From NCBI GenBank assembly GCA_900546315.1, contig URCP01000014.1, forward strand, positions 1 to 46,218: a stretch of 46,218 nucleotides of DNA, given 5' to 3'. Position 1 is the stretch's first letter; every line of letters starts with the position of its first letter. Below are positions 10,772-19,441 of the stretch, one piece after another. The notes below the pieces were generated by a model, which worked only from the letters and a program-made list of their open reading frames with translations, ran no database searches and was not told the DNA's origin. The stretch is from an uncultured Eubacteriales bacterium (GTDB taxonomy: Bacteria > Bacillota > Clostridia > Oscillospirales > CAG-272). Both the position numbers and the translations under genes were made by a program.

Positions 10772-10823
10772 CTTATGATCATTCCTTTCACGCCTTTGGC
10801 GTTGATCCACGGTCATCCTCGTC

Positions 10824-10840
10824 TTTGACTATCTCTGACC
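10824..10840 (-). promoter_or_regulatory. CtsR operator 1, downstream of the ctsR promoter
   Basis: The minus strand reads GGTCAGA-GAT-AGTCAAA, a direct repeat of the CtsR heptad (consensus RGTCAAA) with a 3-bp gap. One base departs from consensus in the first half. It begins a few bases after the predicted transcription start. Confidence 0.85.
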
Positions 10841-10850
10841 TTGTGATAAT

Positions 10851-10879
10851 ATTATACACCAAACGTCAGTGAATGTCAA
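10851..10879 (-). promoter_or_regulatory. Sigma-A promoter of the ctsR operon
   Basis: TTGACA (10874-10879) and TATAAT (10851-10856) are separated by exactly 17 bp. CtsR boxes lie on both sides. Confidence 0.9.
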
Positions 10880-10896
10880 AGTCAAAGATAGTCAAA
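10880..10896 (+). promoter_or_regulatory. CtsR operator 2, upstream of the ctsR promoter
   Basis: The plus strand reads AGTCAAA-GAT-AGTCAAA, a perfect double heptad. It abuts the -35 hexamer and points opposite to operator 1. Confidence 0.85.
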
Positions 10897-11018
10897 CGTA
10901 TTTAAGAAATAGCGGTTTTTCGCGGTTCCGCTCGCTATATCTCGCTTGTTCGTATTATTTCGTGATTTTTCGCTGAATTTCGCGGCGCAAAAAAATTTGA
11001 GTTTTTTTGAAAAAGCTC

Positions 11019-11047
11019 TTGACAAAACGGGAGATGTGTGGTATACT
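11019..11047 (+). promoter_or_regulatory. Sigma-A promoter of rplJ-rplL
   Basis: TTGACA (11019-11024), a 17-bp spacer and TATACT (11042-11047) precede the L10 leader. The region 10897-11018 between this and the ctsR promoter is AT-rich and I see nothing else in it. Confidence 0.87.
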
Positions 11048-11052
11048 ATAGA

Positions 11053-11250
11053 GGTTGAATCCCAAGACAGCAGGTATGGTCGTGAGATCATGTAAGTCCT
11101 GCCGAGGATGATCGTTTCGGAATATCGCTCCTTTGGGGGTTTTTTGCGAATCTGTCAGTCCGGGTCGTCTCGGGAGGACGGATTTTTCTTTTGTTTCCGG
11201 CAAGGGTCATGACTTGCGTCTTACCGGAGTCGGGGACACAACCCCGGGAG
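11053..11250 (+). ncRNA. Ribosomal protein L10 leader (autoregulatory mRNA element)
   Basis: The 200-base untranslated region has the features of the Firmicute L10 leader: a long imperfect arm closed by AGCAGG and CCTGCC, an inner ATGGTC-GATCAT stem, and the conserved CCTGCCGAGG. In this class the L10-L12 complex binds the leader and lowers its own expression. A short CGTCT-GGACG hairpin followed by TTTTTCTTTT (about 11167-11190) may be an attenuator, and a CGGGG-CCCCG hairpin lies just before the ribosome site. Confidence 0.8.
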
Positions 11251-11259
11251 GTGAAAATT

Positions 11260-11781
11260 ATGCCAAGTGAAAAGATTTTAGCAGCGAAGCAGCAGGCCGT
11301 AGCAGAACTTACCGATAAGATAAAGAGTGCTACTGCGGGCGTTATCGTCAACTATTCCGGCATCACCGTCGCGGACGACACCGCGATGCGTGCGGCTCTG
11401 CGCAAGGCAGGAGTTGACTACGCGGTCTACAAGAACACCATGACCGGAAGAGCTTGTGAGAATGCCGGATACGGCGATCTCAAGAAGGTTCTCGAGGGCA
11501 TGACCGCTATCGCTGTCTCGAATGAAGATCCGGTCGCACCGGCGAAGATCCTTAAGGAATACGCCGACAAGATCGAGTCCTTCGAGCTCAAGGGCGGCTT
11601 CGTTGACGGAGAGGTTCTTGACAAGGCAGGCGTCGAGGAGCTGGCGGCTATCCCGCCGAAGCCGATACTCATCGGAAAGATGCTCGGTTCGCTCCAGAAA
11701 TCGCTTTACGGTCTCGCTTACGTGCTTCAGGCGAAGATCGACAAGGAAAACGGCGGAGCAGAGGCTCCCGCAGAAGCATAA
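11260..11781 (+). CDS. rplJ: 50S ribosomal protein L10
   Basis: L10 forms the base of the ribosomal stalk and carries L7/L12 dimers. The 173-residue product begins MPSEKILAAKQQAV and shows the family order: an N-terminal rRNA-binding domain with VNYSGITVADDTAMR, and a C-terminal helix for L12 binding ending in a Glu/Ala-rich tail. The ATG at 11260 follows GGGAGGTGAAAA; a longer upstream reading frame lies in the leader and is not translated sequence. It is co-transcribed with rplL, 47 bases downstream. Unusually, no rplK-rplA precedes it. Confidence 0.97.
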   Translation: MPSEKILAAKQQAVAELTDKIKSATAGVIVNYSGITVADDTAMRAALRKAGVDYAVYKNTMTGRACENAGYGDLKKVLEGMTAIAVSNEDPVAPAKILKEYADKIESFELKGGFVDGEVLDKAGVEELAAIPPKPILIGKMLGSLQKSLYGLAYVLQAKIDKENGGAEAPAEA

Positions 11782-11828
11782 CAGGATCGCATAAGCGAAT
11801 CTTACCATAATTCAGGAGGTTTACTAAA

Positions 11829-12203
11829 ATGGCAAACGAGAAGACTACCCAGATCTTAGAAGAAATCAAGACCCTTACCATCCTTGAGCTCGCTGACCTT
11901 GTAAAGGCACTCGAGGAGGAGTTCGGTGTATCCGCTGCTCCTGTAGCAGTAGCAGGCGGCGCAGCTCCGGCAGCAGCAGCCGCAGAGGAGAAGACCGAGT
12001 TCGACGTTATCCTTACCGGCGCAGGCGCAAACAAGCTCGCTGTTATCAAGGTCGTCCGTGAACTCACCGGTCTCGGCCTCAAGGACGCTAAGGACCTCGT
12101 TGAGAGCGCTCCGAAGCCGATCAAGGAAGGCGCTTCCAAGGAAGACGCAGAAGCAATCAAGACCAAGCTCACCGAGGCTGGCGCTTCTGTCGAACTCAAG
12201 TAA
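11829..12203 (+). CDS. rplL: 50S ribosomal protein L7/L12
   Basis: This is the 124-residue stalk protein that recruits translational GTPases. It has the N-terminal dimerisation and L10-binding helices (1-35), an Ala/Gly-rich hinge (about 40-55) and the C-terminal factor-binding domain with LKDAKDLVESAPKPIKEG. Strong AGGAGG precedes the ATG. It is the last gene of the operon: a terminator follows at once, whereas rpoB usually follows in Firmicutes. Confidence 0.98.
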   Translation: MANEKTTQILEEIKTLTILELADLVKALEEEFGVSAAPVAVAGGAAPAAAAAEEKTEFDVILTGAGANKLAVIKVVRELTGLGLKDAKDLVESAPKPIKEGASKEDAEAIKTKLTEAGASVELK

Positions 12204-12219
12204 TTCTGAGTTTAATAAA

Positions 12220-12250
12220 AAAGATCATGCCATCCGGCATGGTCTTTTTA
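12220..12250 (+). terminator. Bidirectional terminator after rplL
   Basis: The 11-bp stem AAGATCATGCC / GGCATGGTCTT (12221-12246, one wobble) has T-runs on both strands. It can end rplL on the plus strand and the convergent membrane-protein gene on the minus strand. Confidence 0.9.
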
Positions 12251-12251
12251 T

Positions 12252-12719
12252 TTACCATTTTTCGTATCGGAAGGTTATCCGTCCGTGTTCCTCGTCGATC
12301 ACGACTTTGTCCGTGCGTCCGTGTTTCACAGTTTCCGCAGGTTCGCGTATCATATATTCGGTGACGTGGTCGGTAGCGGTGCGCCTTGCCGCCGTGTTCG
12401 CGAAATGAGCGTTATATTCGCCGAGCTTTTCCGAGGATGTCCGGAAGGACAGTTCGAGAAATTCCCTGCCCCTGATGAACGGCATCCGGAAAATGAACTT
12501 CACGTCCTCCGCGCCGTCCGGTATCTCGTCCGGGAAATACCAGAGCGAGCCGTCACGTCCGGCAACTCCGAGCCATCGCCCGTAGTCGCCGGCGTCCGTA
12601 TATTCCGTCGCGGAGATATTCACGCACAGACACACGACGGCGGCGGCAGCCGCGCTGACGAAAAGTATGACGAGAAGTATCACGACGAGCCATCTGAAAG
12701 TGACGTTATTACCGCTCAT
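12252..12719 (-). CDS. Single-pass membrane protein, unknown function
   Basis: This 155-residue protein has one strong membrane segment at about 9-33, followed by a hydrophilic domain that is probably extracytoplasmic. I recognise no family. The ATG at 12719 follows GGGGGAG and overlaps the last codons of tcdA by 11 bases, so translation is probably coupled. A longer frame reaching back to 12833 lies inside tcdA and is unlikely. It ends at the bidirectional terminator. Confidence 0.65.
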   Translation of the reverse strand: MSGNNVTFRWLVVILLVILFVSAAAAAVVCLCVNISATEYTDAGDYGRWLGVAGRDGSLWYFPDEIPDGAEDVKFIFRMPFIRGREFLELSFRTSSEKLGEYNAHFANTAARRTATDHVTEYMIREPAETVKHGRTDKVVIDEEHGRITFRYEKW

Positions 12720-13446
12720 CGGTCTCCCCCGCCGCGGAGAGCCTGCGCACGACCTCTCCCGCGATAATGAGTCCGGCGACCGACGGAACGAAGGAAATCG
12801 ATCCCGGAATATTGCGCACGGTCTTCCCTTCAAGCTCGCTCGCGGTCAGCGCCTTCACAGGCAGCTCGTCCGAGAAGAGGACATCACAGTGATTTATTCC
12901 GTTCTCGCGCAGCTTCAGACGCATGACTTTCGCGAGCGGACAGGTGTGTGTCTTAGAGATATCGCATATTCTGAATTTCGTCGGATCGAGCTTCGCTCCG
13001 GTACCCATAGACGAGATGATCGGGATGTTTCGTGCCTTCGCGGCTTTGATTATCGCGATCTTCGCGGTAACTGTGTCAATAGCGTCAATTATGAAGTCAG
13101 GCGACGCGCCGTCGATCAGACTGTCGATATTTCCTGCGTCGGCAAATACCTCAAGTCCTGAGATATTTATCTCAGGGTTTATTTTTTTTGCTCTTTCGCA
13201 GGCGACCTCGGTCTTGCTCCTGCCGACAGTCGTTATGTCAGCGATTATCTGGCGGTTCAGGTTCGTCTCGGCTACCGTGTCGTTGTCGACGACGACTATC
13301 CGTCCGACACCCGCTCTTACAAGCCCCTCGAGAACAAATCCGCCGACGCCGCCGACGCCGAATATCATGACGCCGCTGTTTTTAAGTCTCTCCACCGCTT
13401 CGTCACCGATGAGCATTCTCTCGCGGTGCAGCCAATCATATTTCAT
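12709..13446 (-). CDS. tcdA: tRNA threonylcarbamoyladenosine dehydratase (TcdA/ThiF family)
   Basis: TcdA uses ATP to cyclise t6A37 to ct6A in tRNAs that read ANN codons. The 245 residues show the E1-like fold: nucleotide-binding GVGGVGGFVLEGLVRAGVG (about 30-48), VDNDTVAETNLNRQ with the catalytic Arg, and DAIDTVTAKIA in the middle. The length matches other clostridial YgdL/TcdA proteins. The ATG at 13446 follows AAAGGA. It has its own promoter immediately downstream of the ABC ATPase gene. A ThiF-like role in another sulfur pathway is less likely because no sulfur-carrier gene is nearby. Confidence 0.9.
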   Translation of the reverse strand: MKYDWLHRERMLIGDEAVERLKNSGVMIFGVGGVGGFVLEGLVRAGVGRIVVVDNDTVAETNLNRQIIADITTVGRSKTEVACERAKKINPEINISGLEVFADAGNIDSLIDGASPDFIIDAIDTVTAKIAIIKAAKARNIPIISSMGTGAKLDPTKFRICDISKTHTCPLAKVMRLKLRENGINHCDVLFSDELPVKALTASELEGKTVRNIPGSISFVPSVAGLIIAGEVVRRLSAAGETDER

Positions 13447-13477
13447 ACACGCACTTTCCTTTCGTGGTCATGAAATA

Positions 13478-13506
13478 ATTATACACCATACCGCGCGGAT
13501 TGTCAA
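13478..13506 (-). promoter_or_regulatory. Sigma-A promoter of tcdA
   Basis: TTGACA (13501-13506) and TATAAT (13478-13483) have a 17-bp spacer. The -35 box begins three bases beyond the stop codon of the preceding operon, and no terminator separates them. Confidence 0.88.
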
Positions 13507-13509
13507 TCG

Positions 13510-14415
13510 TCAATTTGCCGGGATATGTGAGGACGTTTCACCAAAAACCCAGAGATAGTGATCTTCAAGCGTGGGAGCGGCGCTTACGGCTTCTTCTCCA
13601 GGGCGCTCATCCGAGATCACCCGCAGAAGGACTTTCCCGCTCCGGTCGTCGCGTGAGATATTCGTCACGCGGAAAACATCCTGCAAGCCCTGAACTTCTG
13701 TCTCATCGCACGGAAGGAGCCATATCTTTCCTTCTATCTTTTTCGTCAGCTCATGCGGAGGCGCGTTTTCGACTATAACGCCCTTCTTCAGCATGATTAT
13801 GTCTTTCGCTATGAACTCGATGTCAGACACTACGTGAGTCGCGATTATCACAGTCTTGTTGAACGCGATCTTCGAGATATAATTGCGTATTGTTATTCTC
13901 TGCTTCGGGTCAAGACCGGCGGTAGGCTCGTCGAGTATGAGGAGCTCCGGGAGCCCCCTCCTGCTGTCTCCGAGAACCGCCTGAGCGAGAGTCAAGCGCT
14001 GCTTCATTCCGCCGGAAAGCGCTCCGATGCGCCGTCCGGGAATGTCGTCAAGCTCGACGGCGGCGAGAATCGGAGGTATCTCGCGCTTCGCCTGCTCCTT
14101 CGTCAGACCCTTGAGCGCCGCCATGTACCACATGAAGCGCTCGACCGTGAAGTTCGGGTACAGCCCCGGATACTGCGGCATGAAGCCGATCTTCTCGCGG
14201 AAACGCTCGCCCATCGCGAGGGTGTCCTCACCGTCGCAGGTTATCTGCCCGGAGTCAGCTTTAAGGTTGTCGGTGATGATGTTCATGAGAGTGGATTTGC
14301 CCGAACCGTTCGGACCGAGCAGAGCGTATATACCCGGCTCGAACTCCGCGGTGAAATTGTCGAGCGCGAGGTTGTCGCCATAACGCTTCGTGATGTTCTT
14401 TATTGACAGGCGCAT
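13510..14415 (-). CDS. ABC transporter ATP-binding protein of the sigma-permease operon
   Basis: This 301-residue ATPase has Walker A GPNGSGKST (34-42), the signature LSGGMKQRL, Walker B LLILDEPTAGLD and an H-loop histidine (ATHV). A C-terminal extension of about 80 residues after the ATPase core resembles that of bacitracin- or lantibiotic-type exporters. It is the only ATPase in the operon and probably powers the double-length permease encoded at 16913-19441, which contains both membrane halves. AGGAGG precedes the ATG at 14415, 15 bases after the previous lipoprotein gene. Confidence 0.92.
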   Translation of the reverse strand: MRLSIKNITKRYGDNLALDNFTAEFEPGIYALLGPNGSGKSTLMNIITDNLKADSGQITCDGEDTLAMGERFREKIGFMPQYPGLYPNFTVERFMWYMAALKGLTKEQAKREIPPILAAVELDDIPGRRIGALSGGMKQRLTLAQAVLGDSRRGLPELLILDEPTAGLDPKQRITIRNYISKIAFNKTVIIATHVVSDIEFIAKDIIMLKKGVIVENAPPHELTKKIEGKIWLLPCDETEVQGLQDVFRVTNISRDDRSGKVLLRVISDERPGEEAVSAAPTLEDHYLWVFGETSSHIPAN

Positions 14416-14430
14416 TGTGATACCTCCTTT

Positions 14431-15690
14431 TCAGCCTGTGATACTGAATATATATATGTCCCCGGTCGTGAGATCGACACGCATGAGCCTGCATACCGCG
14501 CCGCCGGATGTAATCATCGTCGAGTATTTGTTGTCGCCGTCGGTGAATATTCCGTCGCCGTCCGCGTCTTCCCAGTACGAGTACTCGCAGTAAAAATAAT
14601 TTCCGACGACTATCCATCCGAGCGGGGAAAGACCTTTTTCGATGTCTGTCACCAAAGCGAGGCGTTCCTCGCCGCTTCCGTCGTGGCGGCTCCGGCAGAT
14701 GACGAGCGGAGTTATCTCGACTTCAGACGACGCGTAACCGCGGATATCAGCTTTTCCGAGAACAACATCGTCTCCGTCCGGCTTCATGTAATAGATGTAC
14801 TCGTCAGTGAGCATATACGTGCCCGGACTGTAAAAATCCCGGACGACAATCTCCGCCTCACCGCCTTCAAGTCCGCGGCGCCAGATGTTTGTGAAATCAT
14901 CGGTTTCCTGATAGTATATAAATTCCCCATCCGTGAATATACGGCCTCCGCTCTTTTTGGCGAACAAATCCCTACGGTCTCCGCCTTCCTTGTCAAGCGA
15001 GAAGAAATTCTCTCCATCCTCAAAATAGAGTCTGTCTCCGATATTGAACCACGGCTGAGCCGTAAGAGTCACATATTTCCCGTCAGCACCGGTCGTTCCT
15101 CCGAAAAATGAACTTCCGCCGTTTTTGAGGTCAGCGCGTCTGACGCCGTATGTGGCTTCATCCTTTTCGGCGTCATACTCGAAGCCATCGTATATACAGT
15201 AATCACCGCAGTATATCTCGGGGCCGAACGACCGGAATGTCGCGCCGTCGTAGTCGTCGAGCAGCACCGTTTTCATCTTCGCGGCGTCATACCGCACGAA
15301 TCCCCGCGAGCCCGGGAAACAGACGCTGCCGTCATCGCTCAGATAATATATGGATGAACCGCCGATCCCGTAAAGCGGGCAGTTCTCGCTGTCGTGAACA
15401 CAGATCGGATCCTGGCAGACGGTCGTTACGTTCCCTGTAGAGATGTTGACGCGATAGAGAGTATCGCTTACGATATAAACATAACCGTCGTAGTATTTCA
15501 CCGTCCCGATCGTCTGTGTGCCGAAGGAAACCGGTTCGTCGGAGTTTTCTGTGTAACTGAACTCCGCGTTGCCAGTTTCTTTTTCCCTGTCTCTCTCGAT
15601 ATAATGGAGTCCGCTGTCATCGCAGGATATCACTAGCAGCGCGGAACATATAACCGCGATGAGATTAACCACATTCATAACTGACTTCAT
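14431..15690 (-). CDS. Lipoprotein with CxDP[LI]CxH motif, beta-propeller-like (copy 3 of 3)
   Basis: The 419-residue product has a lipobox ALLVISC with Cys23 as the lipidation site. The motif VCQDPICVHDSENCP lies at 91-105, with Cys92, Cys97, His99 and Cys104. The rest is made of repeated short strands with xxIYY/xxVYI segments ahead of acidic turns, as in beta-propellers. I recognise no enzyme. The ATG at 15690 was chosen for GGAGGG eight bases upstream; an earlier ATG at 15714 lacks such a site. It lies 25 bases after copy 2 and 15 bases before the ATPase gene. It probably sits on the outer face of the membrane. Confidence 0.75.
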   Translation of the reverse strand: MKSVMNVVNLIAVICSALLVISCDDSGLHYIERDREKETGNAEFSYTENSDEPVSFGTQTIGTVKYYDGYVYIVSDTLYRVNISTGNVTTVCQDPICVHDSENCPLYGIGGSSIYYLSDDGSVCFPGSRGFVRYDAAKMKTVLLDDYDGATFRSFGPEIYCGDYCIYDGFEYDAEKDEATYGVRRADLKNGGSSFFGGTTGADGKYVTLTAQPWFNIGDRLYFEDGENFFSLDKEGGDRRDLFAKKSGGRIFTDGEFIYYQETDDFTNIWRRGLEGGEAEIVVRDFYSPGTYMLTDEYIYYMKPDGDDVVLGKADIRGYASSEVEITPLVICRSRHDGSGEERLALVTDIEKGLSPLGWIVVGNYFYCEYSYWEDADGDGIFTDGDNKYSTMITSGGAVCRLMRVDLTTGDIYIFSITG

Positions 15691-15715
15691 GGACAATACC
15701 CTCCGTTTTTTCATA

Positions 15716-16894
15716 TCACCGCCGCGAGTAGATATCCGCCGTATTCACAACGTCGATGAAGCTCCCGTCCGCCGGGTCGATTATCACCCAGCCGCGCGTT
15801 TCCTTGTAATCGTACCATATTCCAACATGCTTATTGTCAATTTCGTTGTAATCATCGTAATCCGTGTCGGTGTACTCGAAGAGAAGTTTTCCGTCGACCG
15901 AGGGGATATCCATCGCGCTCAGACAGTGTCCGGTTTCAAGGTACAGCGTCTCTTCGCCCGTCCGGATATTCTGCCGCCAGATCTTTCCTCCGGTTCTGTT
16001 GTATCTTTCCTTGTTGTCGTTCCTGTCAAAGCCGACAACGGGAGGATCGTCTATCCAGTTCGCAAAATAAATGATGTCGCCGTCGCGCAGGAAGTACACG
16101 TCGCCGATGTTGTCGTTGACGAGCCATTCCTCCCCGGTTTTAAGGTCGCACGCCCAGAGGGTCTGGTCTTCGAGGTCATACCTGCCGTCGTCCCCCTGCT
16201 TCGGACAGTAGAACAGGACAACGTCGTCTTCAATCTTGTCTGTGCAGACGAGCTGAATTATCTTGTCTTCCGCGTATTTTTTTGAAATATTGCCATCAGA
16301 ATCACCGAGCGCGAAGCCGTGCGTGAGGTATTCACCATACTGCCCGCCAAGGTCATATATCGGATAAAAATACTGCTTTCCGTACTGCCCGATCGGTCTT
16401 TGATAATTTTCGTCGAGCGTTTCGAGCTTTTCTGCGGCGAGATCTACCCGCAGGCTGATCTTATCGCCGTTCTCGTCCTCGTAGCTGCGCCAGAAATAAC
16501 CGAGGCTGAAGCCCATTCTGCCGCCGCCCGCGAACTCATACAGCGACTTCTCGCTCTGCTCTTCCGGGTCGTACCTGATGATGCAATGCACGACACCGAT
16601 ATCTCCCGGGTAGCTGCGCCAGAAATACAGTTTTCCATCATACTGATATATTGATCTACCGGAAGCCAAGCCGAAGAAGTGACAGCCGCTGTCCTGCGTG
16701 TGGCGGCAGAGCGGATCCTGACAGAGCGGCGAGATACTGCCGCTGTGAACGTTCAGCTTCATGATGGTGCTCGCGCCCTGATCCTTCCCGACGAACAGCA
16801 GATAGTCCTTGTATGGCGATTCAGCGTCCTTTTTACCGCACGAGAAAAGAAGAGCGAGCGTAAGAGTAAGTGCCAGAGCGATAATTTTCTTCAT
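15716..16894 (-). CDS. Lipoprotein with CxDP[LI]CxH motif, beta-propeller-like (copy 2 of 3)
   Basis: The 392-residue product has a signal peptide and lipobox LALLFSC (Cys19). The motif LCQDPLCRHTQDSGC lies at 57-71, with Cys58, Cys63, His65 and Cys71; the last spacing is one residue longer than in the other two copies. Aromatic, acidic strand repeats follow. It starts after GGAGGAATGATTC, 18 bases downstream of the permease stop. It is clearly homologous to the neighbouring copies but diverged outside the motif, so the duplication is old. I know no function for the family. Confidence 0.75.
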   Translation of the reverse strand: MKKIIALALTLTLALLFSCGKKDAESPYKDYLLFVGKDQGASTIMKLNVHSGSISPLCQDPLCRHTQDSGCHFFGLASGRSIYQYDGKLYFWRSYPGDIGVVHCIIRYDPEEQSEKSLYEFAGGGRMGFSLGYFWRSYEDENGDKISLRVDLAAEKLETLDENYQRPIGQYGKQYFYPIYDLGGQYGEYLTHGFALGDSDGNISKKYAEDKIIQLVCTDKIEDDVVLFYCPKQGDDGRYDLEDQTLWACDLKTGEEWLVNDNIGDVYFLRDGDIIYFANWIDDPPVVGFDRNDNKERYNRTGGKIWRQNIRTGEETLYLETGHCLSAMDIPSVDGKLLFEYTDTDYDDYNEIDNKHVGIWYDYKETRGWVIIDPADGSFIDVVNTADIYSRR

Positions 16895-16912
16895 GAATCA
16901 TTCCTCCATTAA

Positions 16913-19441
16913 TCAGCCTTTGACAAACATTTTCTTAGCCGGCGCGAGCAGAGCCAGCACTATGACCGCCGCCGCGCCTATCCAGACCGCCATCATCGCC
17001 CACCCGCAGCCGAACAGCGACGCGCTTACCGATTCAAGATACAGCGGCGTCCCCGCGAGCAGCGTGAGAAAGTTCACCTTATCCGCCGCCGGAAGCCCGA
17101 AGTAAGCGAACAGCGCCGGAAGCAGCGTCAGAATGACACAGGTGCCGAGCACCGGTATATACCTGCAAAGCAGCTCCGACAGCGCACAGACGAGCACCGA
17201 CATGATGAGCGCCCCGGCAAGCCTCAGCGTCAGGAACAGCGCGAGATACCCCCCGACGCTGATCCCCCCGCCGACCGCCGAAAACATCCGCACAGAGGCA
17301 AGCGGAGCCGCCGCGGACGGCATATCGAAGTTCCGGAATATCACCGCGACGTCGACCGCGCCGAACAGTACCGCGATCACACCGGACACCGTGACCGCCG
17401 AGATGAGCTTCGCGTAAAACGTCTTCTTCCGCCCGTTCTTAGTGGCACGGAGTATCGCGGCGAACCCTCCGGACGACGAGCGGGAGATATACTCGGACGC
17501 GAACGATCCGGTGAGAAGCAGCAAAATGCAGGTGTAGAGAAACAGATCCGCGTCCCCCGAATAGAGCTTCTTCCAGCCAGTGTCGTACATGAACCACGCG
17601 TCGACGCCGCTTTCCTTCTTCATCTCAAGGTACGCCGCGTGATCCTCGATAACGCTTAAAAGCTCCGAGCGCGAGAACGCGTAATTGTAATCGTCGAGAT
17701 AATCCCTGTAGTCGTCAAACGATATCTCGTCGTTCACATACGCCAGCTGCATCTGTTTCTGTTTTCCGAGAATGTCGTTTATCTTTCCGCGCTCATCTTC
17801 AAGCCAGTCGAGCTTCTCGTCGGTGAGCGGTCCCTCGAGCGTCGTCATGTACTCCTTGTATACCGTGTCGGAGTAGCTCCTCGGCGCGGCGTTGACATTC
17901 AGCGAATACGAGCACTTGACTATCAGGAGAAGAACCGCGACGATAATAAACCGCGATGAAATGAGCGTCTTGTAGCTCTCCGCGGCGAAGAGCGACATCG
18001 AGTAGACGCGCCCCCTGCGCCTTCCGTTCCGGAACGCGCTCCTGATCCTTGCCCTGACTCCCGTGAGCGCCGTCATGACAGACGACACCGCAAAGTCGAT
18101 GAAAACCGGTCTGATCTCCGCCGCCGACCTGACAAAGAAGAGCACGGTGATTCCCACGGCAGCAGCGGCAATTATCATATACACAGTCAGCATACAAGGC
18201 ACGTACCCGAGGACGTTCCCGAAGAAGCTGACGGCGCGGTATCTCGAGAACAGCGGGTCGACCGCCGCGACGGCGACGAAATTCAGGTTCTTCAGCGGAT
18301 TCGACGGGTCGATATACTTCAGCGTGTAAAGTAAGAAGCTGAGCCCGAATATCCCGAGACCCGAAATATAGATGAGAATATAGTTATAGAACAGCGTCGA
18401 GAGCGCCATCACAATAAGCACGAATACCGAGAACACGATGAGCTTCACTCCGACGCTTACCGCGAAATATCCGCCGATCGTCAGCTGATACGGCGACAGA
18501 GTGAACTCTGAGAGCGCCTGCAAGGCGTTGTACGGCGATGAATACCCGAGCCGCAGTCCGTACACGGCGAAGGTCGTCGCGGTGAACACGAGCGTCAATA
18601 CCCATGTCAGAATGAGTGAAGTCAGTATCTTAGCCGCCGCCGTCCGCCCGCGCCCGTTCTTCGAAACGCGCAGAACCGGAAGAAACCCGACCTGCTTCTC
18701 CTCCGCGAAGACAAGACTGCCGAGCATCAGGACGAGGAAGAAGATATAGATATTGACGATATCATAATCGAAATACTCGCCCCATCCGCGCGTATACTCG
18801 ACGCCGATGCGCACGTTGTCGCGGACCGACTCGTAGAGCCGTATCACCTTTGTCTGGTAGCGATAGGTGAAGGAGTCCTCCGGTATGCCCATCATGACGA
18901 ACTCATTGAGGTTTGACTCCGCGCGCTCTATGACCTGCCGCATGACGTCCGGGTAATCCGCCGCGGCGTTCAACGCGCTGTAGAGCTTATCGAACAGCCT
19001 GCGGTCGCTGTAATTCTCATCGTCCGACCAGACACTCGGGAGTGTCTCCGGCTCAAAATCGAGCTCTCCCCTGTGCAACGCCTCAATGACAAGGCGGTCC
19101 TGCTCAGCGTTGAAGCGCTGTATTTCCTCATAATACGCGTCCATCTTCTCCGGCTCTTCAAAATACGCCTCAAAGAAGGCTGATATCGTGTCCGAAGGCT
19201 CCTCCGCCGCCGGCGTCCTGCCCGCCGTATACCACGCGGTCAGTGTGTTGGCGATGAGAAGCACCAGAACGAACGCCCAGAAGAACTTCTTGCCGAGCAG
19301 CTTTGTCATCTCATACCCGACAAAACGCTTTTGCTCAGTCTGCCTGACCGGCGTCATGTCGAGCGCCGCGTCGTACCATTTTTCGTCGATATTTCCGAGC
19401 GACACTATGATATCGTCCGCCGTTATCCTTCGCCTGCTCAT
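16913..19441 (-). CDS. Anti-sigma-like segment fused to a duplicated ABC-2 permease
   Basis: This is an 842-residue membrane protein. Residues 8-27 (ADDIIVSLGNIDEKWYDAAL) resemble the N-terminal sigma-binding segment of clostridial ECF anti-sigma factors, which carry a similar IGxIDxxxxxEA pattern. Two ABC-2 halves follow, about 45-440 and 485-842. Each begins with a membrane helix, has an extracytoplasmic helical loop of roughly 120-150 residues, and then a related segment: EEKQVGFLPVLRVSKNGR (247-264) and SGGFAAILRATKNGR (657-671). These repeats show internal duplication. The gene overlaps the sigma factor by four bases (ATGA). It is probably powered by the ATPase at 13510-14415. The anti-sigma role is inferred from short similarity and position. 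Confidence 0.75.
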   Translation of the reverse strand: MSRRRITADDIIVSLGNIDEKWYDAALDMTPVRQTEQKRFVGYEMTKLLGKKFFWAFVLVLLIANTLTAWYTAGRTPAAEEPSDTISAFFEAYFEEPEKMDAYYEEIQRFNAEQDRLVIEALHRGELDFEPETLPSVWSDDENYSDRRLFDKLYSALNAAADYPDVMRQVIERAESNLNEFVMMGIPEDSFTYRYQTKVIRLYESVRDNVRIGVEYTRGWGEYFDYDIVNIYIFFLVLMLGSLVFAEEKQVGFLPVLRVSKNGRGRTAAAKILTSLILTWVLTLVFTATTFAVYGLRLGYSSPYNALQALSEFTLSPYQLTIGGYFAVSVGVKLIVFSVFVLIVMALSTLFYNYILIYISGLGIFGLSFLLYTLKYIDPSNPLKNLNFVAVAAVDPLFSRYRAVSFFGNVLGYVPCMLTVYMIIAAAAVGITVLFFVRSAAEIRPVFIDFAVSSVMTALTGVRARIRSAFRNGRRRGRVYSMSLFAAESYKTLISSRFIIVAVLLLIVKCSYSLNVNAAPRSYSDTVYKEYMTTLEGPLTDEKLDWLEDERGKINDILGKQKQMQLAYVNDEISFDDYRDYLDDYNYAFSRSELLSVIEDHAAYLEMKKESGVDAWFMYDTGWKKLYSGDADLFLYTCILLLLTGSFASEYISRSSSGGFAAILRATKNGRKKTFYAKLISAVTVSGVIAVLFGAVDVAVIFRNFDMPSAAAPLASVRMFSAVGGGISVGGYLALFLTLRLAGALIMSVLVCALSELLCRYIPVLGTCVILTLLPALFAYFGLPAADKVNFLTLLAGTPLYLESVSASLFGCGWAMMAVWIGAAAVIVLALLAPAKKMFVKG

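Noticed and set aside
18230..18275. VDPLF in the permease as a fourth copy of the lipoprotein motif
   Set aside because: It lacks both cysteines and the histidine.
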